A DNA stretch of 7,484 nucleotides from Planctomycetota bacterium (GTDB taxonomy: Bacteria; Planctomycetota; Phycisphaerae; WQYP01), in contig JAJZCT010000156.1 in assembly GCA_021828925.1 (NCBI GenBank), positions 1 to 7,484 of the forward strand, in the 5' to 3' direction. Below, in pieces: positions 1 through 6,549 of this stretch (its first letter is position 1; every line of letters starts with the position of its first letter). Both the position numbers and the translations under genes were made by a program. Under the pieces are notes generated by a model. It saw nothing but the letters and a program-made list of their open reading frames with translations. It was not told the origin of the DNA and ran no database searches.

Positions 1-1
1 T

Positions 2-625
2 ACCGGTGTGGGATTTGATAATAATCTTCTGTGCATCGGTGAAAAAGAAGTATTTGTCGTGGAAAGCGTATTTGACAAGATGATCGAGGCAATGAGCCGG
101 GCGGGAGCGGTTCGACTCAACAGAGAACAAATTGACCAACTGACCAAAAAAGCCTTCTCCTGGAAAGACGACCATTACGCAGTCAACAAGGAACTTGTTG
201 GGAAAAGTTGTTCGGTGCTTGCGCAGGCCGCCGGAACACACTGTGCGGACAATGTGGAATTGCTGTTCGGCGAAACGGATGAGAACAATCCATTTGTCCC
301 CGAAGAGCAGATGATGCCCTTTGTGCCGCTGGTACGGGCACGCGATTTCGACCATGCTCTTGAATTGGCCGTGAAACATGAACATGGCTTTGGCCATACG
401 GCCATTATTCATTCCAATAACCTGGCCAATATTACGCGCATGGGCCGGGTAATGAATACAACGCTGTTTGCGGTAAATGGACCAAGCACCGCGACGCTGG
501 GCATTCAGGGCGAAGGGTATCCGAGTTATACCGTCGCCACGCCCACCGGCGAGGGGGTAACCAATCCTCTGACGTTTACGCGATTCCGGCGCATGGCCAT
601 CAGCGGGTCGCTGCGCGTGGTGTAA
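2..625 (+). CDS. CoA-acylating aldehyde dehydrogenase (PduP/EutE type), 3' part
   Basis: This is the C-terminal part of a BMC-associated aldehyde dehydrogenase that oxidises an aldehyde to acyl-CoA with reduction of NAD+. The reading frame is open through the left edge, so the N-terminal cofactor-binding part and the true start lie outside the window. The visible part begins just before the catalytic cysteine, in the segment [17 protein letters not shown] (Cys codon at 32-34), which matches the PduP/EutE active-site signature. Further on come [20 protein letters not shown], the [12 protein letters not shown] segment, NGPSTATLG, and the terminal TPTGEGVT...FTRFRR block, all typical of PduP/EutE and not of ordinary hydrolytic ALDHs. 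In PVC-type compartments the substrate is proposed to be L-lactaldehyde, giving lactyl-CoA; that substrate is inferred from the aldolase two genes downstream. The next gene starts 56 bases after the stop, so the two are probably co-transcribed. Confidence 0.93.
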   Translation, partial: TGVGFDNNLLCIGEKEVFVVESVFDKMIEAMSRAGAVRLNREQIDQLTKKAFSWKDDHYAVNKELVGKSCSVLAQAAGTHCADNVELLFGETDENNPFVPEEQMMPFVPLVRARDFDHALELAVKHEHGFGHTAIIHSNNLANITRMGRVMNTTLFAVNGPSTATLGIQGEGYPSYTVATPTGEGVTNPLTFTRFRRMAISGSLRVV

Positions 626-654
626 AGGAAGATTCCGGCATTGTCCGGAGATAA

Positions 655-669
655 CTGCCGCTGCGGCAG
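655..669 (+). other. Hairpin abutting the ribosome binding site of the RpiB-like gene
   Basis: A perfect 6-bp inverted repeat, CTGCCG at 655-660 and CGGCAG at 664-669, closes a 3-base loop. It ends one base before the Shine-Dalgarno AGGAG (671-675), which lies 6 bases before the GTG start at 682. It has no T-run and so is not an intrinsic terminator. It may protect the downstream message or influence ribosome access; that role is inference. Confidence 0.4.
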
Positions 670-681
670 CAGGAGTTAATT

Positions 682-1554
682 GTGGACGCAAGTCCGGAAC
701 TTATTAAAAAGATCACTGAAGCGGTGCTGGAAGCGCTTAACCGTGATGCCGGCCCTGCCACCGCGCCGGCGACGATCCATGCGCCGATGGGCGTATGCAC
801 CGGCGATTATTCCAAGTTCCCGGAATTGGCGCGCCCGCGGGCGGGAAATGCCCCATCGGCCGCTGATGTCCCCAACGGGTTTGTGGAGGATGCCGTATCC
901 GCCCGGCAAGTTGCGGCGCCCGCGGCTGAATCCTCCGCCGCCGCACCGGCGGAACCAACGGCTGTCGGGCCGGTGCTCACGGGCGTGATTACCGCTTCCA
1001 GACTTTCGGGACTCGAAGGCACGATTTATCTGGCACCGGGAGCGCAACTTTCGCCGCTGGCCATGGATATGGCCAGACAGCGGAGGCTGGAAATACAGAC
1101 CATTTCAGCGGCACCCAAAACGCCGGCCGCCGCAGCCTGGATTTATTGGATGCAGGGGCATTGTCCGTCGGCGGCCAGAGCCATTGAACAACTGCGCGGC
1201 CGGGCCGTGGCGGACGTGCGCACTTCGGCCAGCCAGCAATTGCCGGCCGTTATAAGGGCGGTAGCAAAAGAATTTTCCGGCGGACAGACCCGATTGGCGG
1301 TGCTGTTCGTGCCATCGGCGGCACGGGCGGTGTGTCTGGCCAACCGGTGTGCCAATATTCGGGCGATTGTCGGAACCTGCCGACAGGCCGTGCAGGAGGG
1401 CATGGAGCAGTTGGGAGCCAATGTACTGGTGATGGAATATCCGCATCATGGGTTTAAATCGATGGCGGAATTGATCGGGTTATTTCTGACTTCCAGCGGA
1501 AGAGCCCCAAAAGATGTTGAAAGTCAGTTAACGGAACTGGCCGCCTGCCGATAA
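682..1554 (+). CDS. BMC-associated RpiB-like pseudoenzyme with N-terminal targeting helix
   Basis: This 290-residue protein probably resides in the microcompartment lumen, with an unproven role. The GTG start is set by AGGAG 6 bases upstream. Residues 5-22 (ELIKKITEAVLEALNRD) form an amphipathic helix like BMC encapsulation peptides. A short conserved-looking motif, GVCTGDYSKFPEL (37-49), follows, then an Ala/Pro-rich linker (about 50-97). Residues 100-140 (GVITASRLSG...LSPLAMDMARQRRLEI) resemble the 'vTPlArD.Arerg' block that I associate with BMC-locus proteins. Residues about 180-270 align by eye with RpiB/LacAB sugar-phosphate isomerases: ANRCANIRAIV corresponds to ANKVPGIRAAL and LGANVLVME to NDANVLALG. 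The RpiB catalytic-cysteine segment (ICGTG) reads FVPSA here and the His/Asn of REHND is lost, so isomerase activity is unlikely. A structural or cargo-organising role is an alternative. The RpiB relationship comes from reading by eye, not from a search. Confidence 0.85.
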   Translation: MDASPELIKKITEAVLEALNRDAGPATAPATIHAPMGVCTGDYSKFPELARPRAGNAPSAADVPNGFVEDAVSARQVAAPAAESSAAAPAEPTAVGPVLTGVITASRLSGLEGTIYLAPGAQLSPLAMDMARQRRLEIQTISAAPKTPAAAAWIYWMQGHCPSAARAIEQLRGRAVADVRTSASQQLPAVIRAVAKEFSGGQTRLAVLFVPSAARAVCLANRCANIRAIVGTCRQAVQEGMEQLGANVLVMEYPHHGFKSMAELIGLFLTSSGRAPKDVESQLTELAACR

Positions 1555-1564
1555 GACGGCGGCC
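1539..1564 (+). other. Hairpin enclosing the stop codon of the RpiB-like gene
   Basis: A perfect 7-bp inverted repeat, GGCCGCC at 1539-1545 and GGCGGCC at 1558-1564, closes a 12-base loop that contains the TAA stop (1552-1554). The following bases (TTGAAC) lack a T-run, so efficient intrinsic termination is not expected. A weak attenuator or a 3'-end protecting stem between the two cargo genes is possible, but this is inference. Confidence 0.4.
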
Positions 1565-1595
1565 TTGAACAATACGAATGTATATGAGGTGATTT

Positions 1596-2450
1596 ATGCA
1601 GAATTTGTTTCACGCCCGTCAGGAAATGTGCGATGTGGGCCATCGCATCTGGATGCGGGGTTACTGTGCCGGCAATGAAGGCAATCACAGTGTCCGCATC
1701 GGTGAAGATCGGGTTCTCTGCACACCCACGGGGGTATCCAAAGGCTTTTTAACGCCGGATCAAATTACCGTCGTAGATATGGATGGGAACCAGATTGACA
1801 AGCAGAACAAAATGAAGCGCACCAGTGAAGTGCTGCTGCACCTGCAGATTTACAAGGCTCGCGCGGATGTTAAAGCCGTGGTACATTCGCACCCGCCGCA
1901 CGCCACCGCGTTTGCGATGGCCAATATCCCGATTCCGGAAGGCATTCACCCGGAGGCGGAAGTGTTCCTGGGTAAAGTGCCCATGGCCAAATATACCACG
2001 CCGAGTTACAAGGAGCTTGGCGAATCCGTGGTCGCATTGATTACGAAAGACACCAACACGGTCATGATGGGCAACCACGGTTCGGTCTGTTTTGATACAT
2101 CGCTGATTGGCGCTTATTACAAGCTGGAAATTCTGGATGCGTACTGCCGGATTCTGCTGTTAACCCGGCAACTCGGCAGAATCAATCAATTGTCGCAGCA
2201 GGAAATGGTGGACCTGCTGAAGGTGAAAGAAAAATTCGGCATGCCCGATCAACGCCTGGCTTGTGCCGTAACCGGCTGCATCGGCGCGGAAAATCAGCCG
2301 TTTCTGTCATCGTTTGACGCACCGACGCAAAGCGTCTGCGCCTGCCAGAGCGATGGCCATATTGAATCCGTCGGTCCGGTTATTACCGAAGACAAGCTGG
2401 AAGATATGGTGCAGAAAATGACGGATCAGATTATGGCCGGATTGCGGTGA
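1596..2450 (+). CDS. pvmN: Class II sugar-phosphate aldolase (fuculose/rhamnulose-1-phosphate type), BMC cargo
   Basis: This zinc-dependent aldolase of the FucA/RhaD/AraD family is 284 residues long and probably cleaves L-fuculose-1-P or L-rhamnulose-1-P to DHAP and L-lactaldehyde inside the compartment. The start is supported by a GAGGTGA ribosome binding site at 1586-1592. Family motifs are clear: GNEGNHSVR (26-34, phosphate loop), TPTGVSKGFL (43-52), catalytic Glu78, the metal-binding pair His97 and His99 in VHSHPPHA, and His161 in GNHG. The fold normally ends near residue 215-220. Here a 65-residue tail follows, with four cysteines (223, 228, 248, 250) and a terminal amphipathic helix, DKLEDMVQKMTDQIMAGLR (266-284). 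That helix matches the C-terminal encapsulation peptide known for the planctomycete Pvm aldolase. The symbol follows that system as I recall it. The exact sugar cannot be told from sequence alone. Confidence 0.93.
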   Translation: MQNLFHARQEMCDVGHRIWMRGYCAGNEGNHSVRIGEDRVLCTPTGVSKGFLTPDQITVVDMDGNQIDKQNKMKRTSEVLLHLQIYKARADVKAVVHSHPPHATAFAMANIPIPEGIHPEAEVFLGKVPMAKYTTPSYKELGESVVALITKDTNTVMMGNHGSVCFDTSLIGAYYKLEILDAYCRILLLTRQLGRINQLSQQEMVDLLKVKEKFGMPDQRLACAVTGCIGAENQPFLSSFDAPTQSVCACQSDGHIESVGPVITEDKLEDMVQKMTDQIMAGLR

Positions 2451-2465
2451 TTGCTGGAACCGGTC

Positions 2466-2524
2466 CCGGGATGCCGGGATGAAATCTGGCCCGGTGCGCC
2501 GGGATGGCATGATAGGCCGGCATC
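2466..2524 (+). repeat. Structured spacer: three CCGGGATG repeats and nested inverted repeats
   Basis: In the 116-base gap before the dehydrogenase gene, CCGGGATG occurs three times, at 2466-2473 and 2474-2481 (tandem) and at 2499-2506. The same stretch can fold: GATGCCGG (2470-2477) pairs perfectly with CCGGCATC (2517-2524) as an outer 8-bp stem, and CCCGG (2490-2494) pairs with CCGGG (2499-2503) around a TGCG loop as an inner stem. TCCCGGGA at 2464-2471 is itself palindromic. No T-run follows. It could be an mRNA processing or stability element, an attenuator, or a protein-binding site; the sequence does not decide. Confidence 0.5.
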
Positions 2525-2566
2525 GGTGCTGCCGACGAACAGCAACATTGAACGAAAGGACCTTTT

Positions 2567-3484
2567 ATGAAAGTTACGATCATTGGCGGCGGCGGTCGCG
2601 TGGGTTCCAATGCGGCCTATGCGCTGCAATGCGCGGGCATTGTCCGGGAAATTGCTCTGGTGGATGCCAACGCGGAATTGGCCTCCGGGGAGGCGCTGGA
2701 TTTGCTGCATGGCGCATCGCTGGCGGGAGATCAGAGCATTTACGCCACCGACATCAAAGGTGCGGCGAATTCTGATGTCATCTGCATCACCGCGGGCTTA
2801 CGCCGCAAGCCGGATGAATCCCGCCTGGATCTCATTAACCGCTATGTTTCGTTATATAAAAGCGTACTGGATTCACTCAAGGGCGCAGGTGTTAAAAAGC
2901 AGTGCATTTTTGTTGTGGTCTCCAATCCGGTTGATGTACTGACGCGACTGAACATTGAATATCTGGGATGGCCGGCCCGACAGGTCATTGGTCTGGGTAC
3001 GGTACTGGACACCACACGATTCCGCTCCCTGATTGCCGCGGCTAAAAATCTTCCAGCCACGCAGGTTGATGCGGTGATCCTGGGTGAACATGGTGATTCC
3101 ATGACCCCGATCTGGAGCACCGCGACGGTGGCGGGAATGCCGCTGATCAAAATGCTCACGCCACCGCAACAGGCTGAGATTTTCAAAAAAACCCAGACTT
3201 CCGGAGCGGAAGTAATCAAACTCAAGGGTGGCGCGGGATATGCGGTGGGCTTAAGTATTGCGGAAGTGATTCATTGCATCGCATTGGATCGCAAGCGGAT
3301 TTTACCGGTCAGCAGTCAGCTTGGGGGGCAATATGGAATTAAAAATGTATGCCTGAGTGTTCCCACGGTGGTAGGGAGTTCCGGCGTGGAAGCAACGCTG
3401 GAGCCGGAACTTTGGCCCAAGGAAATTGCGGGCATTCAGGCCAGCGCGCGGGCGCTGGAAGAAACCTGGGGCAAAATCAAATAA
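2567..3484 (+). CDS. Lactate/malate dehydrogenase family NAD-dependent 2-hydroxyacid dehydrogenase
   Basis: This 305-residue L-2-hydroxyacid dehydrogenase interconverts a 2-oxoacid and a 2-hydroxyacid with NAD(H). In PVC compartments it is proposed to re-oxidise the NADH made by the aldehyde dehydrogenase. The ATG is preceded by AAGGA (2556-2560) at 6 bases. The N-terminal Rossmann loop GGGGRVGS (7-14) is followed by Asp33, which favours NAD over NADP. Active-site residues are in place: Arg86 on the mobile loop, Asp148 and Arg151 in LDTTRFR, and His175 in GEHGD. The residue equivalent to LDH Gln102 is Arg80 (RRKPDESR), and the equivalent of LDH Thr246 is Ala223. Both look malate-dehydrogenase-like, although ESRLDL on the loop is LDH-like, so substrate choice is uncertain. 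No separate targeting extension is evident. The regulator gene follows after 17 bases. Confidence 0.93.
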   Translation: MKVTIIGGGGRVGSNAAYALQCAGIVREIALVDANAELASGEALDLLHGASLAGDQSIYATDIKGAANSDVICITAGLRRKPDESRLDLINRYVSLYKSVLDSLKGAGVKKQCIFVVVSNPVDVLTRLNIEYLGWPARQVIGLGTVLDTTRFRSLIAAAKNLPATQVDAVILGEHGDSMTPIWSTATVAGMPLIKMLTPPQQAEIFKKTQTSGAEVIKLKGGAGYAVGLSIAEVIHCIALDRKRILPVSSQLGGQYGIKNVCLSVPTVVGSSGVEATLEPELWPKEIAGIQASARALEETWGKIK

Positions 3485-3501
3485 CCCACTTGGACAACCG
3501 T

Positions 3502-4251
3502 ATGCTGATCGTGGATCGCCAGAAAAAACTTCTTGATATCCTGCGGACGCGGCAGAGCGCTTCGCTGGAACAACTGGCGGAGGAACTTGGCGTATCAAGT
3601 TCGACGGTACGGCGGGATGTTGATGCCCTGTGCGGGCAGGGTGTTGTTGAATCCACGCGTGGGGGCGTTTTATTCCGCGGCCGGTCCCCGGCCATGCTGG
3701 ACTTGGATCAGCGCATGCAGGAACAGGTGGATGCAAAACGCGCCATTGGAAAAGCCGCCGCCGCCATGATTGAACCCGGTATGACCGTCTATTTTGACGG
3801 CGGCTCAACGATTCATTACACCGTGCAGCAGTTGGAGGTCCGGCCGTTACAGGTGGTTACCAACTCTCTGACGGTGGCCAATCATTTCACCAATGATGAA
3901 GGCGTGGAGCTTCTGGTACTGGGCGGGGCAATGTATCCGCGATCCGGGGTAATGGTAGGCCCGATTACCATGCAGGCGCTGGCGGAAATTCATGCCGATG
4001 TCATGATTTTCTCTGTTGCCGGGATTTATGAAACGGATATTTTCAATACCAATCTGGCCATGGTGCAGATTGAAAAGCTCGCCCTGAAGCAGGCGGCGCG
4101 AAAAATTCTGCTGGCTGATGCGGGCAAATTCGGCCGCAAAGGCCTGGCTCGCGTGTGTTCCATTGAGGATCTGGATCTGATTATCACCGATTCCGCGATC
4201 AGCGAAACATGGAAAGCCCATTTACAGGATCGCCTGAAAATCGCGGGGTAA
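3502..4251 (+). CDS. DeoR-family transcriptional regulator of the BMC operon
   Basis: This 249-residue sugar-phosphate-responsive regulator, usually a repressor, likely controls the operon it closes. The N-terminal DeoR winged helix covers about residues 5-58, with the recognition helix in SLEQLAEELGVSSSTVRRDV (21-40). The DeoRC effector domain follows: FDGGSTIHYTV (98-108), VVTNSLTVAN (118-127), LGGAMYPRSGVMVGP (140-154) and LLADAGKFGRKGLA (203-216). I chose the ATG at 3502 because it gives the usual family length and begins directly before the DNA-binding domain. The frame stays open back to 3349, but that extension lies inside the dehydrogenase gene and has no DeoR similarity. A TTG at 3490 is another option. 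No clear ribosome binding site precedes either start, and only 17 bases separate it from the dehydrogenase stop, so translation may depend on coupling. The effector is unknown; a phosphorylated deoxy sugar or DHAP-like compound is inferred. Confidence 0.93.
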   Translation: MLIVDRQKKLLDILRTRQSASLEQLAEELGVSSSTVRRDVDALCGQGVVESTRGGVLFRGRSPAMLDLDQRMQEQVDAKRAIGKAAAAMIEPGMTVYFDGGSTIHYTVQQLEVRPLQVVTNSLTVANHFTNDEGVELLVLGGAMYPRSGVMVGPITMQALAEIHADVMIFSVAGIYETDIFNTNLAMVQIEKLALKQAARKILLADAGKFGRKGLARVCSIEDLDLIITDSAISETWKAHLQDRLKIAG

Positions 4252-4261
4252 TGCTGTGCGC

Positions 4262-4293
4262 AAAAGAAGCCCTCGGCGGGGAACCGGGGCTTC
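4262..4293 (-). terminator. Intrinsic terminator-like hairpin between convergent genes
   Basis: GAAGCCC (4266-4272) pairs perfectly with GGGCTTC (4287-4293). The stem continues with CGG (4274-4276) against CCG (4284-4286) after a one-base bulge. Read on the minus strand, the stem is followed by TTTTG (4265-4261), which fits a short-tailed terminator for the TerC transcript about 130 bases after its stop. On the plus strand it lies 14 bases after the regulator's stop but has no T-run, so termination there would be weaker. The rest of the gap (4294-4421) contains only a short direct repeat, GTGAGCAT at 4358 and 4369, and no gene. Confidence 0.55.
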
Positions 4294-4421
4294 AGGCGGA
4301 AGAGAGGTGGGTGATGCGTTTTGGAAAGCGAACGCAAGGGTAGTGTAGCGGTGCATCGTGAGCATATTGTGAGCATGGCGTAAATTTGCCTTGAGTATTT
4401 GGTTAACGGCGTGTAAAGCCC

Positions 4422-5375
4422 TTATTTCTTTTTGGCCGGGAGAAAAAACGACGCTCCGGCCGCTGAAAGCAGAATCGCCAGAATGACCAGCAGTGAAGCA
4501 GTTGTGCTTATTTGCACCGGCGGCAGGAAAGTGCCAAGCAGCGGCAAAAGCATCTTGCCGCCGATAAACAGTAGAATCAGTGCCAGTCCGGTCTCCAGAA
4601 ACCGCAAGCGGTCCATTAGTGGAGCCATGATAAAATAGAGCCGATGCAACGCCAGCACGGCAAAGACATTGCTGCTTGTAACAATCAGCGGATCGCTGGT
4701 AATACCGAAAACCGCCGGGATGGAATCAAATGCGAACAGCACATCCACCAGCCCTACAAGTATGATCGCCAGCAGCAGCGGCGTCATACAGCGGCGCCCA
4801 TTGCTTAAAACCACCATTTGCCGACCGGCGTATTTCGGGCTGATAGGAAGAAATCGGCTTGAGAGGTTCACCAGGCGCTCTGCCATGCCGCGTTCGCCAT
4901 CGCGTTCAAAAAACATCAGTACCCCCGCCAGCAGGAGAAATGCCCCCATAAAATAGAACAGCAGATGGAATCGACGCACCAGCGCCAGACCGGTAAGAAT
5001 CAATGCCACACGCACCACAAGTGCCAGAATAATGGCCCAGAACATGACCAGGTTCTGATCAGCAGCGGGAATTTTTAATGCGCGCAGCATGATAATAAAC
5101 ATCATCACGTTATCCGCGCTTAATCCCAGTTCCAGCAGATATCCGGTACTGAAAGTTAAAACCGGTTGCGAAGCGGCATCCAAAGGCTCCGCGGGGCTGA
5201 TGGCAAAGGCAAAGTGCAGGTAAACGCCATATACGAGAGCAAGGAAAATCGGCAGCGAGCACAGCACCGCCGCACGCTTGAAGGCATTTGTGCCAACCGC
5301 GGTTTGAGGAATGACAACATCCAATGCCAGAGTCATCACGGCAAGGACGATAAAAAGAGTCCATGCCAGCATCAT
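4422..5375 (-). CDS. TerC-family integral membrane protein (putative metal exporter)
   Basis: This 317-residue polytopic inner-membrane protein of the TerC/Alx family is linked in other bacteria to tellurite resistance, manganese export and metal delivery to secreted proteins. The hydrophobic profile suggests about nine membrane segments (roughly 4-21, 37-57, 72-98, 107-131, 138-156, 198-220, 232-252, 258-281 and 291-312). Family motifs are present in both halves: ELGLSADNVMMF (82-93) and DVLFAFDSIPAVFGIT (211-226), followed by TSSNVFAVLALHRLYF (233-248). The acidic residues Glu82, Asp88, Asp211 and Asp217 are the ones expected to bind metal. It ends with a lysine run. Its ATG overlaps the stop of the upstream lipoprotein gene as ATGA, so the two are translationally coupled. 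The call to the family is secure; the transported ion is not known. Confidence 0.92.
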   Translation of the reverse strand: MMLAWTLFIVLAVMTLALDVVIPQTAVGTNAFKRAAVLCSLPIFLALVYGVYLHFAFAISPAEPLDAASQPVLTFSTGYLLELGLSADNVMMFIIMLRALKIPAADQNLVMFWAIILALVVRVALILTGLALVRRFHLLFYFMGAFLLLAGVLMFFERDGERGMAERLVNLSSRFLPISPKYAGRQMVVLSNGRRCMTPLLLAIILVGLVDVLFAFDSIPAVFGITSDPLIVTSSNVFAVLALHRLYFIMAPLMDRLRFLETGLALILLFIGGKMLLPLLGTFLPPVQISTTASLLVILAILLSAAGASFFLPAKKK

Positions 5376-6427
5376 GACTTTGAGCCTCGTGCGGTTCGCA
5401 AAGCAGTATACTCCGGTTTCGCCGGAGGCCAGGATTTTACCAGGCGATCGATAAATGCGACGTAACGCTGTTTCAGATGCGGATGAGAAGTAAAGAAGTG
5501 CCGCAGATACACTTTCCCGGCAACACGGTTCCAGCGCAATGAGAGGTCTGCTTTATCCGCCGCGGTCAGACCTGATCCAATCAGGAGTTTGTTGAGTTGC
5601 CCCTTCTCCGCCATGGTCAAAAGCTCCAGCAACTCCGGGCGGTAGCGGCTGTGTTCGAGGAAAAGCATCAATGACCAGACCTCCGCATAATAGATTTGGA
5701 TATAAGCAGTGTTGTGCATCAAAACGCTGCCTGCTTGCGTGCCCGCCAATGCCGGCAACGCCAGCAATTGCCGCCGTTCAATGGCATGACGGAGCACTTC
5801 CCATCGCGCGGCATTAAGCCAGGGCGTAAAGACTGGATATCCATTCCGCCACCGCATTGCTTCACATTGTGTGGCCAGCCCCTCGTCAAGCCATGCGGGC
5901 AAGTGGTCCCTTAGTGCCAGAAAACTGAACTGATGCCACGCTTCATGGGCCAGGACGGATAATATCTCCGCCACATTGGAGCGATAAGCGGCAAACACGC
6001 CGTTGCGTTCAAACCCACCGGCATCAATGTGCAGATAAACACGTGCCTGCGAGCCGGTAACGCGTCGCGTGTAGCGCGCCCATTGCCCGCGGTTACGAAA
6101 CACATATCCAACCATTGGCAACCTTGGGGCAGCATGGGGCACAAGGCGGAAAAACCGGGCGTAATCGGCCTCCAGCACCCGGGCGATCAACCGCTGTTGC
6201 AGTGGACTATCAATGGTGGTGTAAATGCGATAGTGTGCGGTTTGGATAAGCTCTCCACCGGGCGGGCCGTCCGGCCAGGGCGTAGCGATAGCGGGCATGG
6301 CTTTTAATTGCCGGCGAGCCGCCGAAGTCAGCCCCGGCGGCCACTGATGCGTCGCAGCACATCCGGCGACGCCGGCCAGCAGAATGGCTAGACATAAACC
6401 CGCAAAAATTCCAATACACCTTTGCAT
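5372..6427 (-). CDS. Lipoprotein zinc metallopeptidase (HExxH), DUF1570/peptidase MA-like
   Basis: This is a probable membrane-anchored zinc peptidase of 351 residues acting outside the cytoplasmic membrane. Starting at the ATG at 6427, the protein opens with a short n-region (MQR), a hydrophobic stretch and the lipobox VAGC, with Cys23 as the acylated residue. The catalytic motif HEAWH lies at residues 161-165 (His codons at 5947-5945 and 5935-5933), and WLDEGLAT supplies Asp181-Glu182, the likely third zinc ligand. The spacing and the surrounding LAHEAWHQF...LPAWLDEGLA resemble gluzincin-type proteins such as DUF1570 and peptidase-MA-like families. The frame extends to a GTG at 6469, but this would put 14 extra residues before the signal peptide, so I prefer 6427. 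No good ribosome binding site is seen at either start. The TerC gene overlaps its stop by four bases. The natural substrate cannot be inferred. Confidence 0.8.
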   Translation of the reverse strand: MQRCIGIFAGLCLAILLAGVAGCAATHQWPPGLTSAARRQLKAMPAIATPWPDGPPGGELIQTAHYRIYTTIDSPLQQRLIARVLEADYARFFRLVPHAAPRLPMVGYVFRNRGQWARYTRRVTGSQARVYLHIDAGGFERNGVFAAYRSNVAEILSVLAHEAWHQFSFLALRDHLPAWLDEGLATQCEAMRWRNGYPVFTPWLNAARWEVLRHAIERRQLLALPALAGTQAGSVLMHNTAYIQIYYAEVWSLMLFLEHSRYRPELLELLTMAEKGQLNKLLIGSGLTAADKADLSLRWNRVAGKVYLRHFFTSHPHLKQRYVAFIDRLVKSWPPAKPEYTALRTARGSKS

Positions 6428-6549
6428 CGCCGATGATATTACCGGCCCCCAGCGGCCCGCCGCAAGCACCAGCCCGATTTAACGGGCGAGCCATCCACAT
6501 CGCCACACCCCGTGCAACTTCTGCAGCACCGCACTTCCGTCGCCGTGAT

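Noticed and set aside
676..1047. Minus-strand open frames opposite the RpiB-like gene
   Set aside because: They are Arg/Pro-rich antisense shadows caused by the GC-rich linker, without domains or start signals.
3349..3501. 51-codon N-terminal extension of the DeoR regulator inside the dehydrogenase gene
   Set aside because: It lies fully in another frame of the dehydrogenase gene, shows no DeoR similarity, and the ATG at 3502 gives the normal family length.
4294..4421. Possible small gene or RNA between the convergent units
   Set aside because: Only a short direct repeat (GTGAGCAT) is visible; there is no convincing start signal, frame or structure beyond the hairpin already listed.
6428..6469. 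Longer form of the lipoprotein starting at GTG 6469
   Set aside because: It would place 14 residues before an otherwise standard lipoprotein signal peptide, and it has no ribosome binding site.
6472..6487. GCCCG-ATTTAA-CGGGC hairpin downstream of the Fic gene as a terminator
   Set aside because: The stem is only 5 bp and no T-run follows on the minus strand, so it is too weak to call.
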